Assembly (NCBI GenBank): GCA_964649745.1
Contig: CAZYQI010000009.1
Location: 1 to 64,000, forward strand
Direction of reading: 5' to 3'
Length of the DNA stretch: 64,000 bases
Origin: CAZEHS01 sp964649745
GTDB lineage: Bacteria; Bacillota; Clostridia; Peptostreptococcales; Acidaminobacteraceae
Shown piece by piece: positions 7,674-15,623 of the stretch; position 1 is the stretch's first letter, and each line of letters opens with the position of its first letter. The position numbers and the translations under genes were made by a program. The notes beneath the pieces are model-generated. The model searched no databases and had not been told where the DNA came from. It saw only the letters and a list, made by a program, of their open reading frames with translations.

Positions 7674-8801
7674 TCAACTTTTTACGTTAAAATATTCACG
7701 GATTGCATCTCTTGTACGGTCGGCAGCCCTGCCGTCCCCGTACGGATTCACAGCATTTGCCATTTTGTTATAGCTTTCCGGATTATTCAGGAGATCATGA
7801 GTCATTTCAAATATGGTGTCCATTTTAATTCCCGCCATTCCTACGGTACCCGCTTCAACTGCTTCAGGTCGCTCCGTTTCGGTTCTGAGTACCAGGACAG
7901 GTTTCCCCAGGGCAGGCGCTTCTTCCTGTATTCCGCCTGAATCCGTAAGGATCAGGTCGACTTTAGCCTGCAGGTTGGCAAAGGGCTCGTAATCCAGGGG
8001 CTCAATCATATGAACAAAGCTCTGTCCCTCAAAATACTCCTTGGCAAGGCTCTGCACCTTAGGATTGAGGTGTACAGGGAAGATTACTTCCACATCCGGG
8101 TTGTATTGATGAACCTTAAGTATGGCCTTAAATATGTCTTCCATGGGTTTTCCAAGATTTTCTCGTCGATGGGCTGTCAATAGAATGGTTCGCTTATTCT
8201 TGAAATCCACCCGATTAAGCTCCGGAACATCAAACTGATACTCCTCCCGAACAACCATCTTCAGGGCATCTATCACCGTATTTCCTGTTATCCAGATTTT
8301 TTTCGGGTCGATGCCTTCCCTAATCAGGTTGGCATGATTCCCCTTGGTGGGGGCAAAATGCAACTCGGCCAGACGGCCGGTGAGAGTACGGTTCATTTCC
8401 TCTGGGTACGGGGAATATTTGTTCCCGCTCCGAAGACCGGCCTCCACATGACCAACCGGAATCTGGTGATAAAATGCAGCCAGGGAGCCTGTGAATGTGG
8501 TGGTGGTATCTCCATGGACCAGCACAACATCCGGTCTGGCTTTGACCAAAACCTCTTCAATGCCCATAAGGGCGCGACTGGTGATCTCCGAGAGTGTCTG
8601 ACCGCTTTTCATGATGTTCAGGTCGTAGTCCGGAGTGATGGAAAACAGCGAAAGCACCTGGTCCAGCATCTCCCGATGCTGTGCCGTAACGCAAACGATG
8701 GACTCCATATCCTCCGATTCCTCTATTTTTTTTACCACCGGCGCCATCTTAATGGCCTCCGGCCGGGTGCCGAAGATGGACATTACTTTTAATTTTTTCA
8801 T
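7674..8801 (-). CDS. wecB: UDP-N-acetylglucosamine 2-epimerase (non-hydrolysing)
   Basis: Interconverts UDP-GlcNAc and UDP-ManNAc, the precursor of wall teichoic acids and other surface polymers. The 375-residue protein has the GT-B-fold signatures FGTRPEAIKMAPV at the N-terminus, HVEAGLRSG near the middle and LTDSGGIQEEAPALGKPVLV near the C-terminus, all in family order. I choose the ATG at 8801 (MKKLKVMSIF), seven bases after AAAGGG, rather than an ATG five codons upstream. It lies downstream of the wecA/tagO gene, a frequent Bacillota arrangement just ahead of the atp operon. A second, more divergent epimerase of this superfamily is encoded at 43840-44907. Confidence 0.93.
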   Translation of the reverse strand: MKKLKVMSIFGTRPEAIKMAPVVKKIEESEDMESIVCVTAQHREMLDQVLSLFSITPDYDLNIMKSGQTLSEITSRALMGIEEVLVKARPDVVLVHGDTTTTFTGSLAAFYHQIPVGHVEAGLRSGNKYSPYPEEMNRTLTGRLAELHFAPTKGNHANLIREGIDPKKIWITGNTVIDALKMVVREEYQFDVPELNRVDFKNKRTILLTAHRRENLGKPMEDIFKAILKVHQYNPDVEVIFPVHLNPKVQSLAKEYFEGQSFVHMIEPLDYEPFANLQAKVDLILTDSGGIQEEAPALGKPVLVLRTETERPEAVEAGTVGMAGIKMDTIFEMTHDLLNNPESYNKMANAVNPYGDGRAADRTRDAIREYFNVKS

Positions 8802-8829
8802 TAGGATCCCTTTCATACAAGATAGAAAT

Positions 8830-8945
8830 CAAAACCCTTAGCCGCAGATGTCGCAGATGAAGGACAATGGTTAGATTGACCTCCCTCCCGGAGGGAGATG
8901 AACCCTTCCGTGTAAATCCGCGTTATCCGTGGCTAAAGGTTTATC
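8830..8945. repeat. GCAGATG-type palindromic intergenic repeat, copy 1, with nested CTCCCTC hairpin
   Basis: The left arm CCGCAGATGTCGCAGATGAA and the right arm ATCCGCGTTATCCGTGGCTA form imperfect inverted ends, bounded by AAAACCCTTAG and CTAAAGGTTT. Between them is CTCCCTCCCGGAGGGAG (8881-8897), a copy of a different hairpin repeat. The element fills nearly the whole gap between wecA and wecB and codes for nothing visible. Confidence 0.8.
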
Positions 8946-8947
8946 TT

Positions 8948-10006
8948 TTACTCCGCCTTTTCGTTTCCATCCTTTTTCTTGGTAATATCCAACGTCATGC
9001 TGATGGGAATCAGGATCAGGATGGCTACTGCGAACAGGACACTGAAGCCCTTCAGGTATTTCTGACTGGCCAGGAGCACCGCTCCAAGACCGAAAAGACC
9101 GCTTTTCAGATACAATAACAGTACAGCCCGCTTCTGGGTGAGGCCGATGTGGAGCAGACGATGGTGCAAATGTCCTTTATCCGCTTCCATAATAGGTTTT
9201 CCGCTAAGATACCGCCGCACAATAGCAAAAGCAGTATCAAAGATGGGCAGACCCAGGGCGATAATCGGCACAATAAGAGCTGTGGCACTTTTCAAGCTTC
9301 CCATGATGGATATGACCGCCAGCATATAGCCCAGAAACAGGGAACCGGTGTCCCCCATGAATATCTTGGCAGGATTGAAATTGTGAGGCAGAAAACCGAG
9401 GCAGGCTCCCGCAATAATCATTGTCAGGGTCGCCGCCTGCTGAAAGCCGTTGGCGTGGGCCACGACCGCAAGTGCTACAGCAGCAGTGATGCTTACTCCC
9501 GTCGCCAGTCCGTCCAACCCGTCGATGAGGTTCACCGTATTGGTGATCCCTACAATCCATACGATGGTCACCGGTACACTGAGCCAGCTCAGATATACCA
9601 ATTGATCCGGCTTCAGCCAGTTGGTGAAGAAATTGATCTCCAATCCGGCGAAAACCAGAATAAAGGCCGCCGCAATCTGAACAAGGAGCTTCAGCTTTGC
9701 CGGCAGGGCATTCACATCGTCAAAGATTCCCATGACAACAATCATTGTGGATCCTATAAGGATTCCAGCCGTTTTCTGAAAGGAGAAATCGCAGAAAAAG
9801 AGAAACGTTGAGATGGTGGCCACATAAATTGCCAAGCCTCCCATCCGGGGTATGGGTTCCTTATGAACCCGCCGGTTATCCTTTGGCACGTCCACCGCAC
9901 CTATCCGGTAGGCCAGTTTTCTTGCCATGGGTGTTCCTAAAAGGGAAATCGTTGCCGCAAGAATCATCGGCAGTATATAGTCAAACAAGAACATTCCTCC
10001 TGTCAA
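8948..10006 (-). CDS. wecA: Undecaprenyl-phosphate GlcNAc-1-phosphate transferase (MraY-like)
   Basis: Membrane enzyme that moves GlcNAc-1-P (or a related sugar phosphate) from UDP-sugar to undecaprenyl phosphate, the first step of teichoic acid or other polymer synthesis (also called tagO in Bacillus). About ten membrane helices; the cytosolic signatures are present in order: FDDVNALP, NLIDGLDGLA, MGDTGSLFLGY and the histidine motif KGHLHHRLLHIG. The first codon is probably TTG at 10006, overlapping the comEB stop as TTGA; an ATG four codons later follows AGGAGG too closely. The charged, Lys-rich C-terminal tail is normal. Confidence 0.92.
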   Translation of the reverse strand: MTGGMFLFDYILPMILAATISLLGTPMARKLAYRIGAVDVPKDNRRVHKEPIPRMGGLAIYVATISTFLFFCDFSFQKTAGILIGSTMIVVMGIFDDVNALPAKLKLLVQIAAAFILVFAGLEINFFTNWLKPDQLVYLSWLSVPVTIVWIVGITNTVNLIDGLDGLATGVSITAAVALAVVAHANGFQQAATLTMIIAGACLGFLPHNFNPAKIFMGDTGSLFLGYMLAVISIMGSLKSATALIVPIIALGLPIFDTAFAIVRRYLSGKPIMEADKGHLHHRLLHIGLTQKRAVLLLYLKSGLFGLGAVLLASQKYLKGFSVLFAVAILILIPISMTLDITKKKDGNEKAE

Positions 10007-10488
10007 TAACCTTCATAATTCCCAAGGGTCTCATCATGATCCACCCATTCCTGAACGGAAACAGTCCGATAGCGGGTGTTGTCATCGCGAATGACAACGG
10101 TTTCAATACCGGCATTAATGATCAGCCTTTTGCACATGGCGCAGGAATTGGCCTCTGCCACATACTTCACTTCCCGCTTCTCTGTACCCACCAGATAGAG
10201 GGTTGCCCCCATCATATCTTTTCTCGAGGCGCTGATGATGGCATTGGCTTCGGCATGGACCGACCGGCACCGCTCATACATGGTTCCCCGGGGTATTCCC
10301 AGGGTTTCACGGACACAGGTTCCAAGATCCAAACAATTCGCCCGCCCTCTGGGAGATCCGGTATATCCGGTGGCAATGATTTCATCATGTTTAACGATTA
10401 TTGCCCCAAAATTTCTGCGCAGACAGGTTCCTCTTTTAGAAACCGTCTCAGCGATATCAAGGTAATAATTGGTCTTATCCCGCCGCAT
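10003..10488 (-). CDS. comEB: dCMP deaminase (ComEB family)
   Basis: Zn-dependent cytidine/deoxycytidylate deaminase fold: His78-Ala-Glu80 (HAEAN) provides the Zn ligand and the catalytic glutamate, and Cys116/Cys119 (SCAMCK) complete the Zn site. It would convert dCMP to dUMP for thymidylate synthesis, fitting its place beside upp and upstream tdk. The extra cysteines near residues 52-74 match the second Zn site of the ComEB/dCMP-deaminase type. Length 161 residues is normal. It starts three bases after the upp stop and overlaps wecA by four bases. Confidence 0.92.
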   Translation of the reverse strand: MRRDKTNYYLDIAETVSKRGTCLRRNFGAIIVKHDEIIATGYTGSPRGRANCLDLGTCVRETLGIPRGTMYERCRSVHAEANAIISASRKDMMGATLYLVGTEKREVKYVAEANSCAMCKRLIINAGIETVVIRDDNTRYRTVSVQEWVDHDETLGNYEGY

Positions 10489-10491
10489 ACC

Positions 10492-11121
10492 CTATTTTGT
10501 CCCAAAGAGGCGGTCGCCGGCATCACCCAGACCCGGTACGATATACGCGTGATCATTAAGTCCTTCGTCAACTGCCCCAACATAAATCTCTACATCGGCG
10601 TGCATCTCATTGACTGCCTTGATGCCCTCCGGGGATGCGATCAGACAAGCCAGCTTGATGCTGTTGGCACCCCGGTCCTTGAGAAATTGGATGGCTGCGT
10701 TGGCCGAGCCGCCGGTGGCCAGCATGGGATCCAGGACAATCAGTTCCCGCTCGTTGACATCACTGGGAAGCTTGCAATAGTATTCCACGGGCAAAAGTGT
10801 CTCCGGGTCACGATACAGGCCGATATGTCCCACCTTGGCAGCCGGAAGCAGGTTAAGGAACCCGTCAACCATGCCCAACCCCGCGCGAAGGATGGGAACA
10901 AGTCCTACCTTTCGGCCGGAAAGGACCTTTGTTTTCATTTTGCAGATGGGTGTTTCAATCTCCACATCTTCCAGCGCCATGTTCCGGGTAACCTCATAAC
11001 ACATCAGCATGGCAACTTCTTCAACTAATTCTCTGAACTCCTTGGAACCGGTGTTCTTGTCCCGGATTAATGTCAATTTATGCTGAATCAGCGGGTGGTT
11101 CATGGCGAATACGTTTTTCAT
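10492..11121 (-). CDS. upp: Uracil phosphoribosyltransferase
   Basis: Pyrimidine salvage enzyme making UMP from uracil and PRPP. The PRPP-binding motif LDPMLATGGSA and the C-terminal uracil-site segment YIVPGLGDAGDRLFGT are intact. I start it at the ATG at 11121 (MKNVFAMNHPLIQHK), which follows GGAGG by six bases; longer forms run into the GC-rich repeat upstream. At 209 residues it is of standard length. Confidence 0.96.
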   Translation of the reverse strand: MKNVFAMNHPLIQHKLTLIRDKNTGSKEFRELVEEVAMLMCYEVTRNMALEDVEIETPICKMKTKVLSGRKVGLVPILRAGLGMVDGFLNLLPAAKVGHIGLYRDPETLLPVEYYCKLPSDVNERELIVLDPMLATGGSANAAIQFLKDRGANSIKLACLIASPEGIKAVNEMHADVEIYVGAVDEGLNDHAYIVPGLGDAGDRLFGTK

Positions 11122-11149
11122 TTTAGCCTCCGTTGTTTTTGGGTGGGGT

Positions 11150-11250
11150 TTGCTGTGCGTTGTGCGTATTGCGTTACGCGTCGCGCGCAAGCCCGTTTTC
11201 TCATCTTTAAAGTCATTTACACGTAACGCGAGACGCCCAACGCCTAGCGC
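11150..11250. repeat. GCG-rich palindromic repeat, copy 1
   Basis: GCGTATTGCGTTACGCGTCGCGCGC (left) and ACGTAACGCGAGACGCCCAACGCC (right) form an imperfect inverted repeat filling the rpiB-upp gap. The rpiB stop codon TAG (11244-11246) lies inside its edge (GCGCTAGGCG on the - strand). Related elements occur near 14662, 21747 and 28441. Confidence 0.75.
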
Positions 11251-11687
11251 TTCTCTATCTCCATGATCTTATCAACCCGGGTCTGGTGTCTGCCACCTTC
11301 AAAATCCGTTGCAAGCCAGGTATCTACTATCTTAAGGGCAAGTCCTTTGCCAACCACCCGTTCTCCCATAGCCAGCATATTGGCGTTATTATGGGCCTTG
11401 GACATTTCTGCACTGAAGGTGTCCGAAACCACCGCACATCGGATGCCATCCACTTTATTGGCCGCCAGAGAGATTCCGATTCCTGTTCCGCACACAAGGA
11501 TGCCATAGTCGCACTCCCCCGCCACCACCGCTGCAGCCACCTTATAGCCATATTCAGGGTAGTCGCAGGAGTCCTTCGTATAGGTGCCGTAATCCGTGCA
11601 TGTGATGCCTTTTTTTGCCAGATGCTCGACAATCTCCTTCTTGAGCTCAAACCCACCATGATCGCAACCTAATCCGATTATCATCAT
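11244..11687 (-). CDS. rpiB: Ribose-5-phosphate isomerase B
   Basis: Interconverts ribose-5-phosphate and ribulose-5-phosphate. The N-terminal LGCDHGGFELK, the cysteine loop CGTGIGISLAANK and the KAHNNANMLAMGER segment are the conserved active-site blocks of the RpiB/LacAB family. The 147-residue length is typical. ATGA overlap with the preceding phosphatase gene points to translational coupling. The stop codon is provided by the bordering GCG-rich repeat. Confidence 0.95.
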   Translation of the reverse strand: MMIIGLGCDHGGFELKKEIVEHLAKKGITCTDYGTYTKDSCDYPEYGYKVAAAVVAGECDYGILVCGTGIGISLAANKVDGIRCAVVSDTFSAEMSKAHNNANMLAMGERVVGKGLALKIVDTWLATDFEGGRHQTRVDKIMEIEKR

Positions 11688-12130
11688 TTGACTCCTTTCT
11701 GTTTTCCCTCTTTCAATTCTACCACCAGTTGGCTTACAGCTTTCTTAATTTCTTCAAAAGTATTTAAATAGGTTTCCAAAGCCTCGCCGAAGGGATCGCT
11801 GATATCCAGCACCCGGGTCTTTTCATTGGTCTCTGGGAACCGATTCACCAGGAATGTCTCGTGGCTGTGTGTCATACACAGAATGAGATCAAAATCCGAG
11901 GGTATGCGTTTATCAATGGCCGAGGACCGAAACTCGGCACCGTCGCCATATCCACCCATAACCAAGGCCTTGGAACTGTTGGGACTCATCGCTTCTCCCC
12001 CAGGGGAAACAAGGCCCGCAGAAAAAACCTCAACATCCAATATTCCGGCACGGCTCAGTTCTTCCCGCAACATAATCTCTGCCATGGGACTACGGCAGGT
12101 GTTTCCACTGCATACAATAAGGACGCGCAT
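11684..12130 (-). CDS. ywlE: Protein-arginine phosphatase (YwlE-type low-molecular-weight phosphatase)
   Basis: Low-molecular-weight phosphatase with the CX5R loop CSGNTCRS: Cys7 is the nucleophile and Arg13 binds phosphate. Thr11 within the loop is the residue associated with arginine-phosphate specificity in Bacillus YwlE, where tyrosine phosphatases carry a bulky residue, so I favour protein-arginine phosphatase. The general acid is in the DISDPFGE segment. The start is the ATG at 12130, with GGAGG five bases upstream. The position between sua5 and rpiB is conserved in Bacillota. The matching kinase McsB is not in this window. Confidence 0.88.
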   Translation of the reverse strand: MRVLIVCSGNTCRSPMAEIMLREELSRAGILDVEVFSAGLVSPGGEAMSPNSSKALVMGGYGDGAEFRSSAIDKRIPSDFDLILCMTHSHETFLVNRFPETNEKTRVLDISDPFGEALETYLNTFEEIKKAVSQLVVELKEGKQKGVK

Positions 12131-12146
12131 AGAGCCTCCAGTAAGG

Positions 12147-12324
12147 TCAAAACCCTTGCCGCAGATGACGCAGATGAAGGGCAATGGATGCTGACGTGTT
12201 CAACATATATTCTCTAATTAGTAGTTTTACTGACTCGATTGATGCAAGATAAAGCAAGAAACCAACGATTACAGGATATAACCCATTGTATTTCATCTGC
12301 GTTATCTGCGGCTAAAGGTTTTGA
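12147..12324. repeat. GCAGATG-type palindromic repeat, copy 2 (178 bp, full form)
   Basis: Best-preserved copy: ends TCAAAACCCTTGCCGCAG and CTGCGGCTAAAGGTTTTGA are inverted repeats continuing inward through GATGACGCAGATGAA and TTCATCTGCGTTATC to CAATGG/CCATTG. The AT-rich core (about 12188-12280) is recognisably related to the core of the copy at 20724-20897, so whole elements, not only the ends, have spread. No coding capacity. It fills the 224-bp gap between ywlE and sua5. Confidence 0.85.
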
Positions 12325-12354
12325 ATCTATCCCCTTGGTTACCAGTAGCTGACG

Positions 12355-13407
12355 TCATTTCACTACTACCACATGATTTCCCGCCGCTTTTCGCATTCGG
12401 TTCATGACGGCGCGGCCTACCCCGTGCTCAGGAACACCTTCCGCCAGAATCACATCCACCTGGGCTGTGTTGCATGCCCTCAAGCGATTGAAAAGGAGCT
12501 TTGCAGCTTCATGGGGATGCCCTTCGGAGCCAAGGTCATAAAAAATAACGTCCAGATCCCCAAACAACTCCCGGTGCTCAATAACCGCCAGCACTGCAGT
12601 CCGTTTCCCTTGGGAAACAGCCGCTTGAGCGCCGGCTCTAAGGGCCGGCCCCACCTTTTCCGGAGCCCCTGTGTAAAGGGTCATCGGCGCATTGGGCGCA
12701 TAGTGGGTATATTTCATTCCCGGAGACTTGGGCGCACTGCCCTCATCGAGCTCAGTAAGTCCCGGATCCAGCTGGATTCCGGGAATCACACGCTGCAGGT
12801 CCTCCAGACTAACCCCGCCGGGCCTGAGAACCATCGGAGGGGTTGCCGTCATATCCACCACCGTGGATTCCACCCCTCCGGAGCAATGGTCGCCGCAAAG
12901 GATACAGTCAACCCGTCCGTCCATATCCTGAAGAACATGTTCCGGGCAAGTGGGGCTGGGCTTTCCAGAAAGATTGGCACTGGGGGCTGCCACAGGAACC
13001 CCTGAAAGCGCAATCAGCCTTCGGGCAACAGGATGCTCCGGCAGTCGGACCGCAACCGTCTTAAGCCCCCCCGTCACGGTGTCAGGAACAGAATCGGCTT
13101 TGGGAAGAATCATGGTCAGAGGCCCTGGCCAAAAGGCATCCGCCAGTTTTTCGGCCTCAGAAGTGACTTCAGACACGATGGCAAACAGCTGATCCCGCCC
13201 TGCTATATGCAGGATGATGGGGTTATCCGAGGGGCGTCCCTTCGCCGCATAAATCTTGCGGACGGCTTCCTCGGAAAGCCCGTTGGCGCCAAGGCCGTAA
13301 ACCGTTTCCGTAGGAAAAATCACTGTGCCCCCCTCCCGGAGAATGCGGGCCGCTTCTTCCAGACGGGGATCGTTTTCGTCGGTTATGTTCAGAATAAGTG
13401 TTTTCAT
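12355..13407 (-). CDS. sua5: L-threonylcarbamoyladenylate synthase (Sua5/YwlC)
   Basis: Makes threonylcarbamoyl-AMP from threonine, bicarbonate and ATP for the t6A37 modification of tRNAs. The N-terminal YrdC domain (about residues 10-200) has FPTETVYGLGAN, KGRPSDNPIILHI and the SANLSGKPSPT loop; the C-terminal Sua5 domain (about 220-350) contains SPGMKYTHYAP. This two-domain form is the usual one in Bacillota. The ATG at 13407 follows GAGGTG closely; upstream sequence belongs to an intergenic repeat. It is separated from prfA by a strong terminator, so it probably has its own promoter. Confidence 0.95.
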   Translation of the reverse strand: MKTLILNITDENDPRLEEAARILREGGTVIFPTETVYGLGANGLSEEAVRKIYAAKGRPSDNPIILHIAGRDQLFAIVSEVTSEAEKLADAFWPGPLTMILPKADSVPDTVTGGLKTVAVRLPEHPVARRLIALSGVPVAAPSANLSGKPSPTCPEHVLQDMDGRVDCILCGDHCSGGVESTVVDMTATPPMVLRPGGVSLEDLQRVIPGIQLDPGLTELDEGSAPKSPGMKYTHYAPNAPMTLYTGAPEKVGPALRAGAQAAVSQGKRTAVLAVIEHRELFGDLDVIFYDLGSEGHPHEAAKLLFNRLRACNTAQVDVILAEGVPEHGVGRAVMNRMRKAAGNHVVVVK

Positions 13408-13425
13408 GTGCACCTCAAATGCGTG

Positions 13426-13527
13426 AACTCCCCCTGTCACGTTGTTCCGTTCCCCCTCAAGAGGGGGATGGACCATGTTGACCTCCCTCCGGAGGGAGGT
13501 GGCGGCGAAGCCGACGGAAGGAGTTCC
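13426..13527. repeat. CTCCCTC/GAGGGAG hairpin repeat, long form
   Basis: The element holds two hairpins, CCCCCTCAAGAGGGGG (13453-13468) and CCTCCCTCCGGAGGGAGG (13482-13499), and flanks GAACTCC and GGAGTTC that are inverted with respect to each other. A second long copy in opposite orientation lies at 20908-21014, and short pieces are nested in other repeats near 8881 and 19650. Nothing coding is visible. Confidence 0.8.
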
Positions 13528-13551
13528 TTTTTCGATATGCATTTCTTCCCG

Positions 13552-13588
13552 AAAAAAACTTCCGGGCGCCGGGCGCCTCGGAAGTTTA
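13552..13588 (-). terminator. Strong rho-independent terminator at the end of prfA
   Basis: AACTTCCG-GGCGCC (13557-13570) pairs with GGCGCC-T-CGGAAGTT (13572-13586), one bulged base, followed on the - strand by seven T (A-run at 13552-13558). The stem begins at the prfA stop codon itself, so it cuts prfA off from sua5. Confidence 0.85.
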
Positions 13589-14653
13589 GTCCAGCTGCTG
13601 AAGTTGTTCAGCCTGGTACATGGTGATGACGGCATCCACAATCTCATCGATTTCGCCATCCATGAATGCTTCCAGGTTATACACTGTTATAGGCACCCGG
13701 TGATCCGTCACACGGCTTTGGGGGAAATTGTAGGTGCGAATTTTCCCGCTTCTGTCCCCGCTGCCGACTTGGCTCTTTCTTTCCTCGGCAATTTCTGCAT
13801 TCTGCTCTGACAGCATTTTTTCATACAGGCGAGCCTTTAAAACCTGTATGGCCTTTTCTTTGTTGGATATCTGTGACTTTCCATCCTGGCACGAAACCAC
13901 CATGCCTGTGGGAAGGTGTGTCACTCGGACAGCTGAGTCTGTTGTATTGACGCTTTGTCCGCCGTTCCCGGAAGAACGGAATACATCAATACGCAGATCG
14001 TTCTGGTTGATTTCAACCTCTACGTCCTCAACCTCCGGAAGTACGGCCACCGTTGCTGTGGACGTATGAATACGGCCACTGGACTCTGTTGCCGGAATCC
14101 GCTGAACCCGGTGAATTCCGCTCTCGTATTTAAGCCGGGAGTAGGCACCGTTTCCTTTGATCATAAAGATGGCTTCCCGGATGCCGCCGATACCGCTTTC
14201 ACTGGTGGACATCATCTCTATCTTATAGCGACGACGATCCGCATAGCGGATATATTGCCGCATCAACTGGGCAGCGAAAAGTCCCGCCTCATCGCCACCC
14301 GCCCCTGCACGAATCTCTACGATAACGTTCTTTTCGTCGTTGGGATCCTTGGGAACCAGAAGCTTCTTAAGCTCGATGGAAACCGCCTCGATCAGGTCCT
14401 CCATCTCGTTAAGCTCCATCTTTGCCATCTCGCGGAGCTCTTCATCATTTTCCGTGTTCAGAATTTCCTTGGCACCTTCATACGCCTTCTTGGCTTCCTT
14501 GTATTTCCGGTATGCCTGAACAATGGGGGTGATATCCGCATGCTCCCGCATATACTTTTGCCAAAGAGACTGCTCTCCGATAATCTCGGGGTCGGCGATC
14601 TTTGCGCTCAGATCTTCGTATTTGTCTTCAATAAATTCAAGTTTGTCGAACAT
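13586..14653 (-). CDS. prfA: Peptide chain release factor 1
   Basis: Recognises UAA and UAG stop codons and triggers peptide release. The GGQ catalytic motif is at residues 231-233 and the PAT codon-recognition tripeptide of RF1 at 187-189, distinguishing it from RF2. I start at the ATG at 14653 (MFDKLEFIE), five bases after GAGGTG. Length 355 residues is normal. Its methyltransferase, prmC, is the preceding gene, the usual pairing. Confidence 0.97.
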   Translation of the reverse strand: MFDKLEFIEDKYEDLSAKIADPEIIGEQSLWQKYMREHADITPIVQAYRKYKEAKKAYEGAKEILNTENDEELREMAKMELNEMEDLIEAVSIELKKLLVPKDPNDEKNVIVEIRAGAGGDEAGLFAAQLMRQYIRYADRRRYKIEMMSTSESGIGGIREAIFMIKGNGAYSRLKYESGIHRVQRIPATESSGRIHTSTATVAVLPEVEDVEVEINQNDLRIDVFRSSGNGGQSVNTTDSAVRVTHLPTGMVVSCQDGKSQISNKEKAIQVLKARLYEKMLSEQNAEIAEERKSQVGSGDRSGKIRTYNFPQSRVTDHRVPITVYNLEAFMDGEIDEIVDAVITMYQAEQLQQLD

Positions 14654-14661
14654 ATAGCACC

Positions 14662-14778
14662 TCATTATGCGTCAAGCGCACCGCGTTTAGCGTAACGCGT
14701 CAAAGATAAGAATATACATCTGCATCATTACTACATTATCAGAATCCGCACTGCATTTCAAGCAGCACACGCTACGCC
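14662..14778. repeat. GCG-rich palindromic repeat, copy 2
   Basis: ATGCGTCAAGCGCACCGCGT and TAGCGTAACGCGTC at one side and ACACGCTACGCC at the other form imperfect inverted ends around an AT-rich core. The prmC stop TAG (14772-14774) lies within the edge sequence GGCGTAGCGTG. Confidence 0.7.
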
Positions 14779-15623
14779 TTGAAAGCCAGAACAACCCGGT
14801 CCTTACCTGCCAGATCCTTTATAACCTCTGGCTCCAGGAAGCTTCCGGTGTTCCGAATCAGTTCCGATACCGCAGCTCCTTGATCCCAGCCTATTTCAAA
14901 TGCCAACAGCCCGTTCGGCTTCAGCCTGCAAATGCTTCCTAAAACAAGTACCGGATAAAACGCCAGTCCGTCAGCGCCTCCGTCCAAGGCTCCCCTTGGC
15001 TCGTAATCCCTTACATTGGGCTCCAGCTCTTCAATCACTGAAGGGGCTATGTACGGAGGGTTGCTGATAATCACATCAAAGGGAGCTGTGTCATCTCCCA
15101 ACGCCTCATACAGATCCCCTTTCAGCCAGCGGACACGCTCTGACACCTTCAAGGCCCGGCCGTTCTCTTTGGCTACTTCCAGAGCCGCCTCTGAAATATC
15201 GGTGCCGACAACCTCCGCACCTTCAATGAACCGCGCCAGGCTGACCGCAATCGCGCCGCTGCCGGTGCACACGTCCAGTATCCTTGGGGCATGCACTGCC
15301 TTTATACGCTTCAGCACCTCTTCCACCAAGATTTCCGTATCCCCTCTTGGAATCAATACCCGCTCGTCGACATAAAAAGGCAGGCCCATGAATTCCTGAC
15401 TGCATACGATATACTGCACCGGCTTTCCGGCCCTACGCTGTTCGATGAACTCCGCATACCGGATCTCATCGTCTTCCTGCATTTCCATATCCGACTTTAG
15501 TATAATCTGTATCCGATCCCACTCATAAATCCAGCATAGGATGAGCTCTGCATCGAGATTTGGTGTGGGAGTGGCCCCGGTAAGCCGTAAGGCCGCCTCC
15601 CGAAGCGCTTCCCTAATCTTCAA
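14772..15623 (-). CDS. prmC: Release factor glutamine methyltransferase
   Basis: SAM-dependent methyltransferase that modifies the glutamine of the GGQ motif in release factors. The SAM-binding motif LDVCTGSGAIAVSLA and the catalytic NPPY tetrapeptide (IISNPPYIAP) are present, followed by the EPRGALDGG segment. The start is probably TTG at 15623 (MKIREALREAALRL), six bases after GGGAGG; this overlaps the yqhQ end by 11 bp. Predicted length is 283 residues. It directly precedes prfA. Confidence 0.94.
   Translation of the reverse strand: MKIREALREAALRLTGATPTPNLDAELILCWIYEWDRIQIILKSDMEMQEDDEIRYAEFIEQRRAGKPVQYIVCSQEFMGLPFYVDERVLIPRGDTEILVEEVLKRIKAVHAPRILDVCTGSGAIAVSLARFIEGAEVVGTDISEAALEVAKENGRALKVSERVRWLKGDLYEALGDDTAPFDVIISNPPYIAPSVIEELEPNVRDYEPRGALDGGADGLAFYPVLVLGSICRLKPNGLLAFEIGWDQGAAVSELIRNTGSFLEPEVIKDLAGKDRVVLAFKA

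Noticed and set aside
9808..11028. Long + strand open frame (406 codons) opposite comEB and upp
   Set aside because: Antisense to two clearly real enzymes; its residues show no domain pattern and it spans the gene boundaries.
12131..12184. Longer N-terminus of the ywlE product reading into the repeat
   Set aside because: The extension would be encoded by the repeat end, and the CX5R loop is at the N-terminus in this family; GGAGG lies just ahead of the shorter start.
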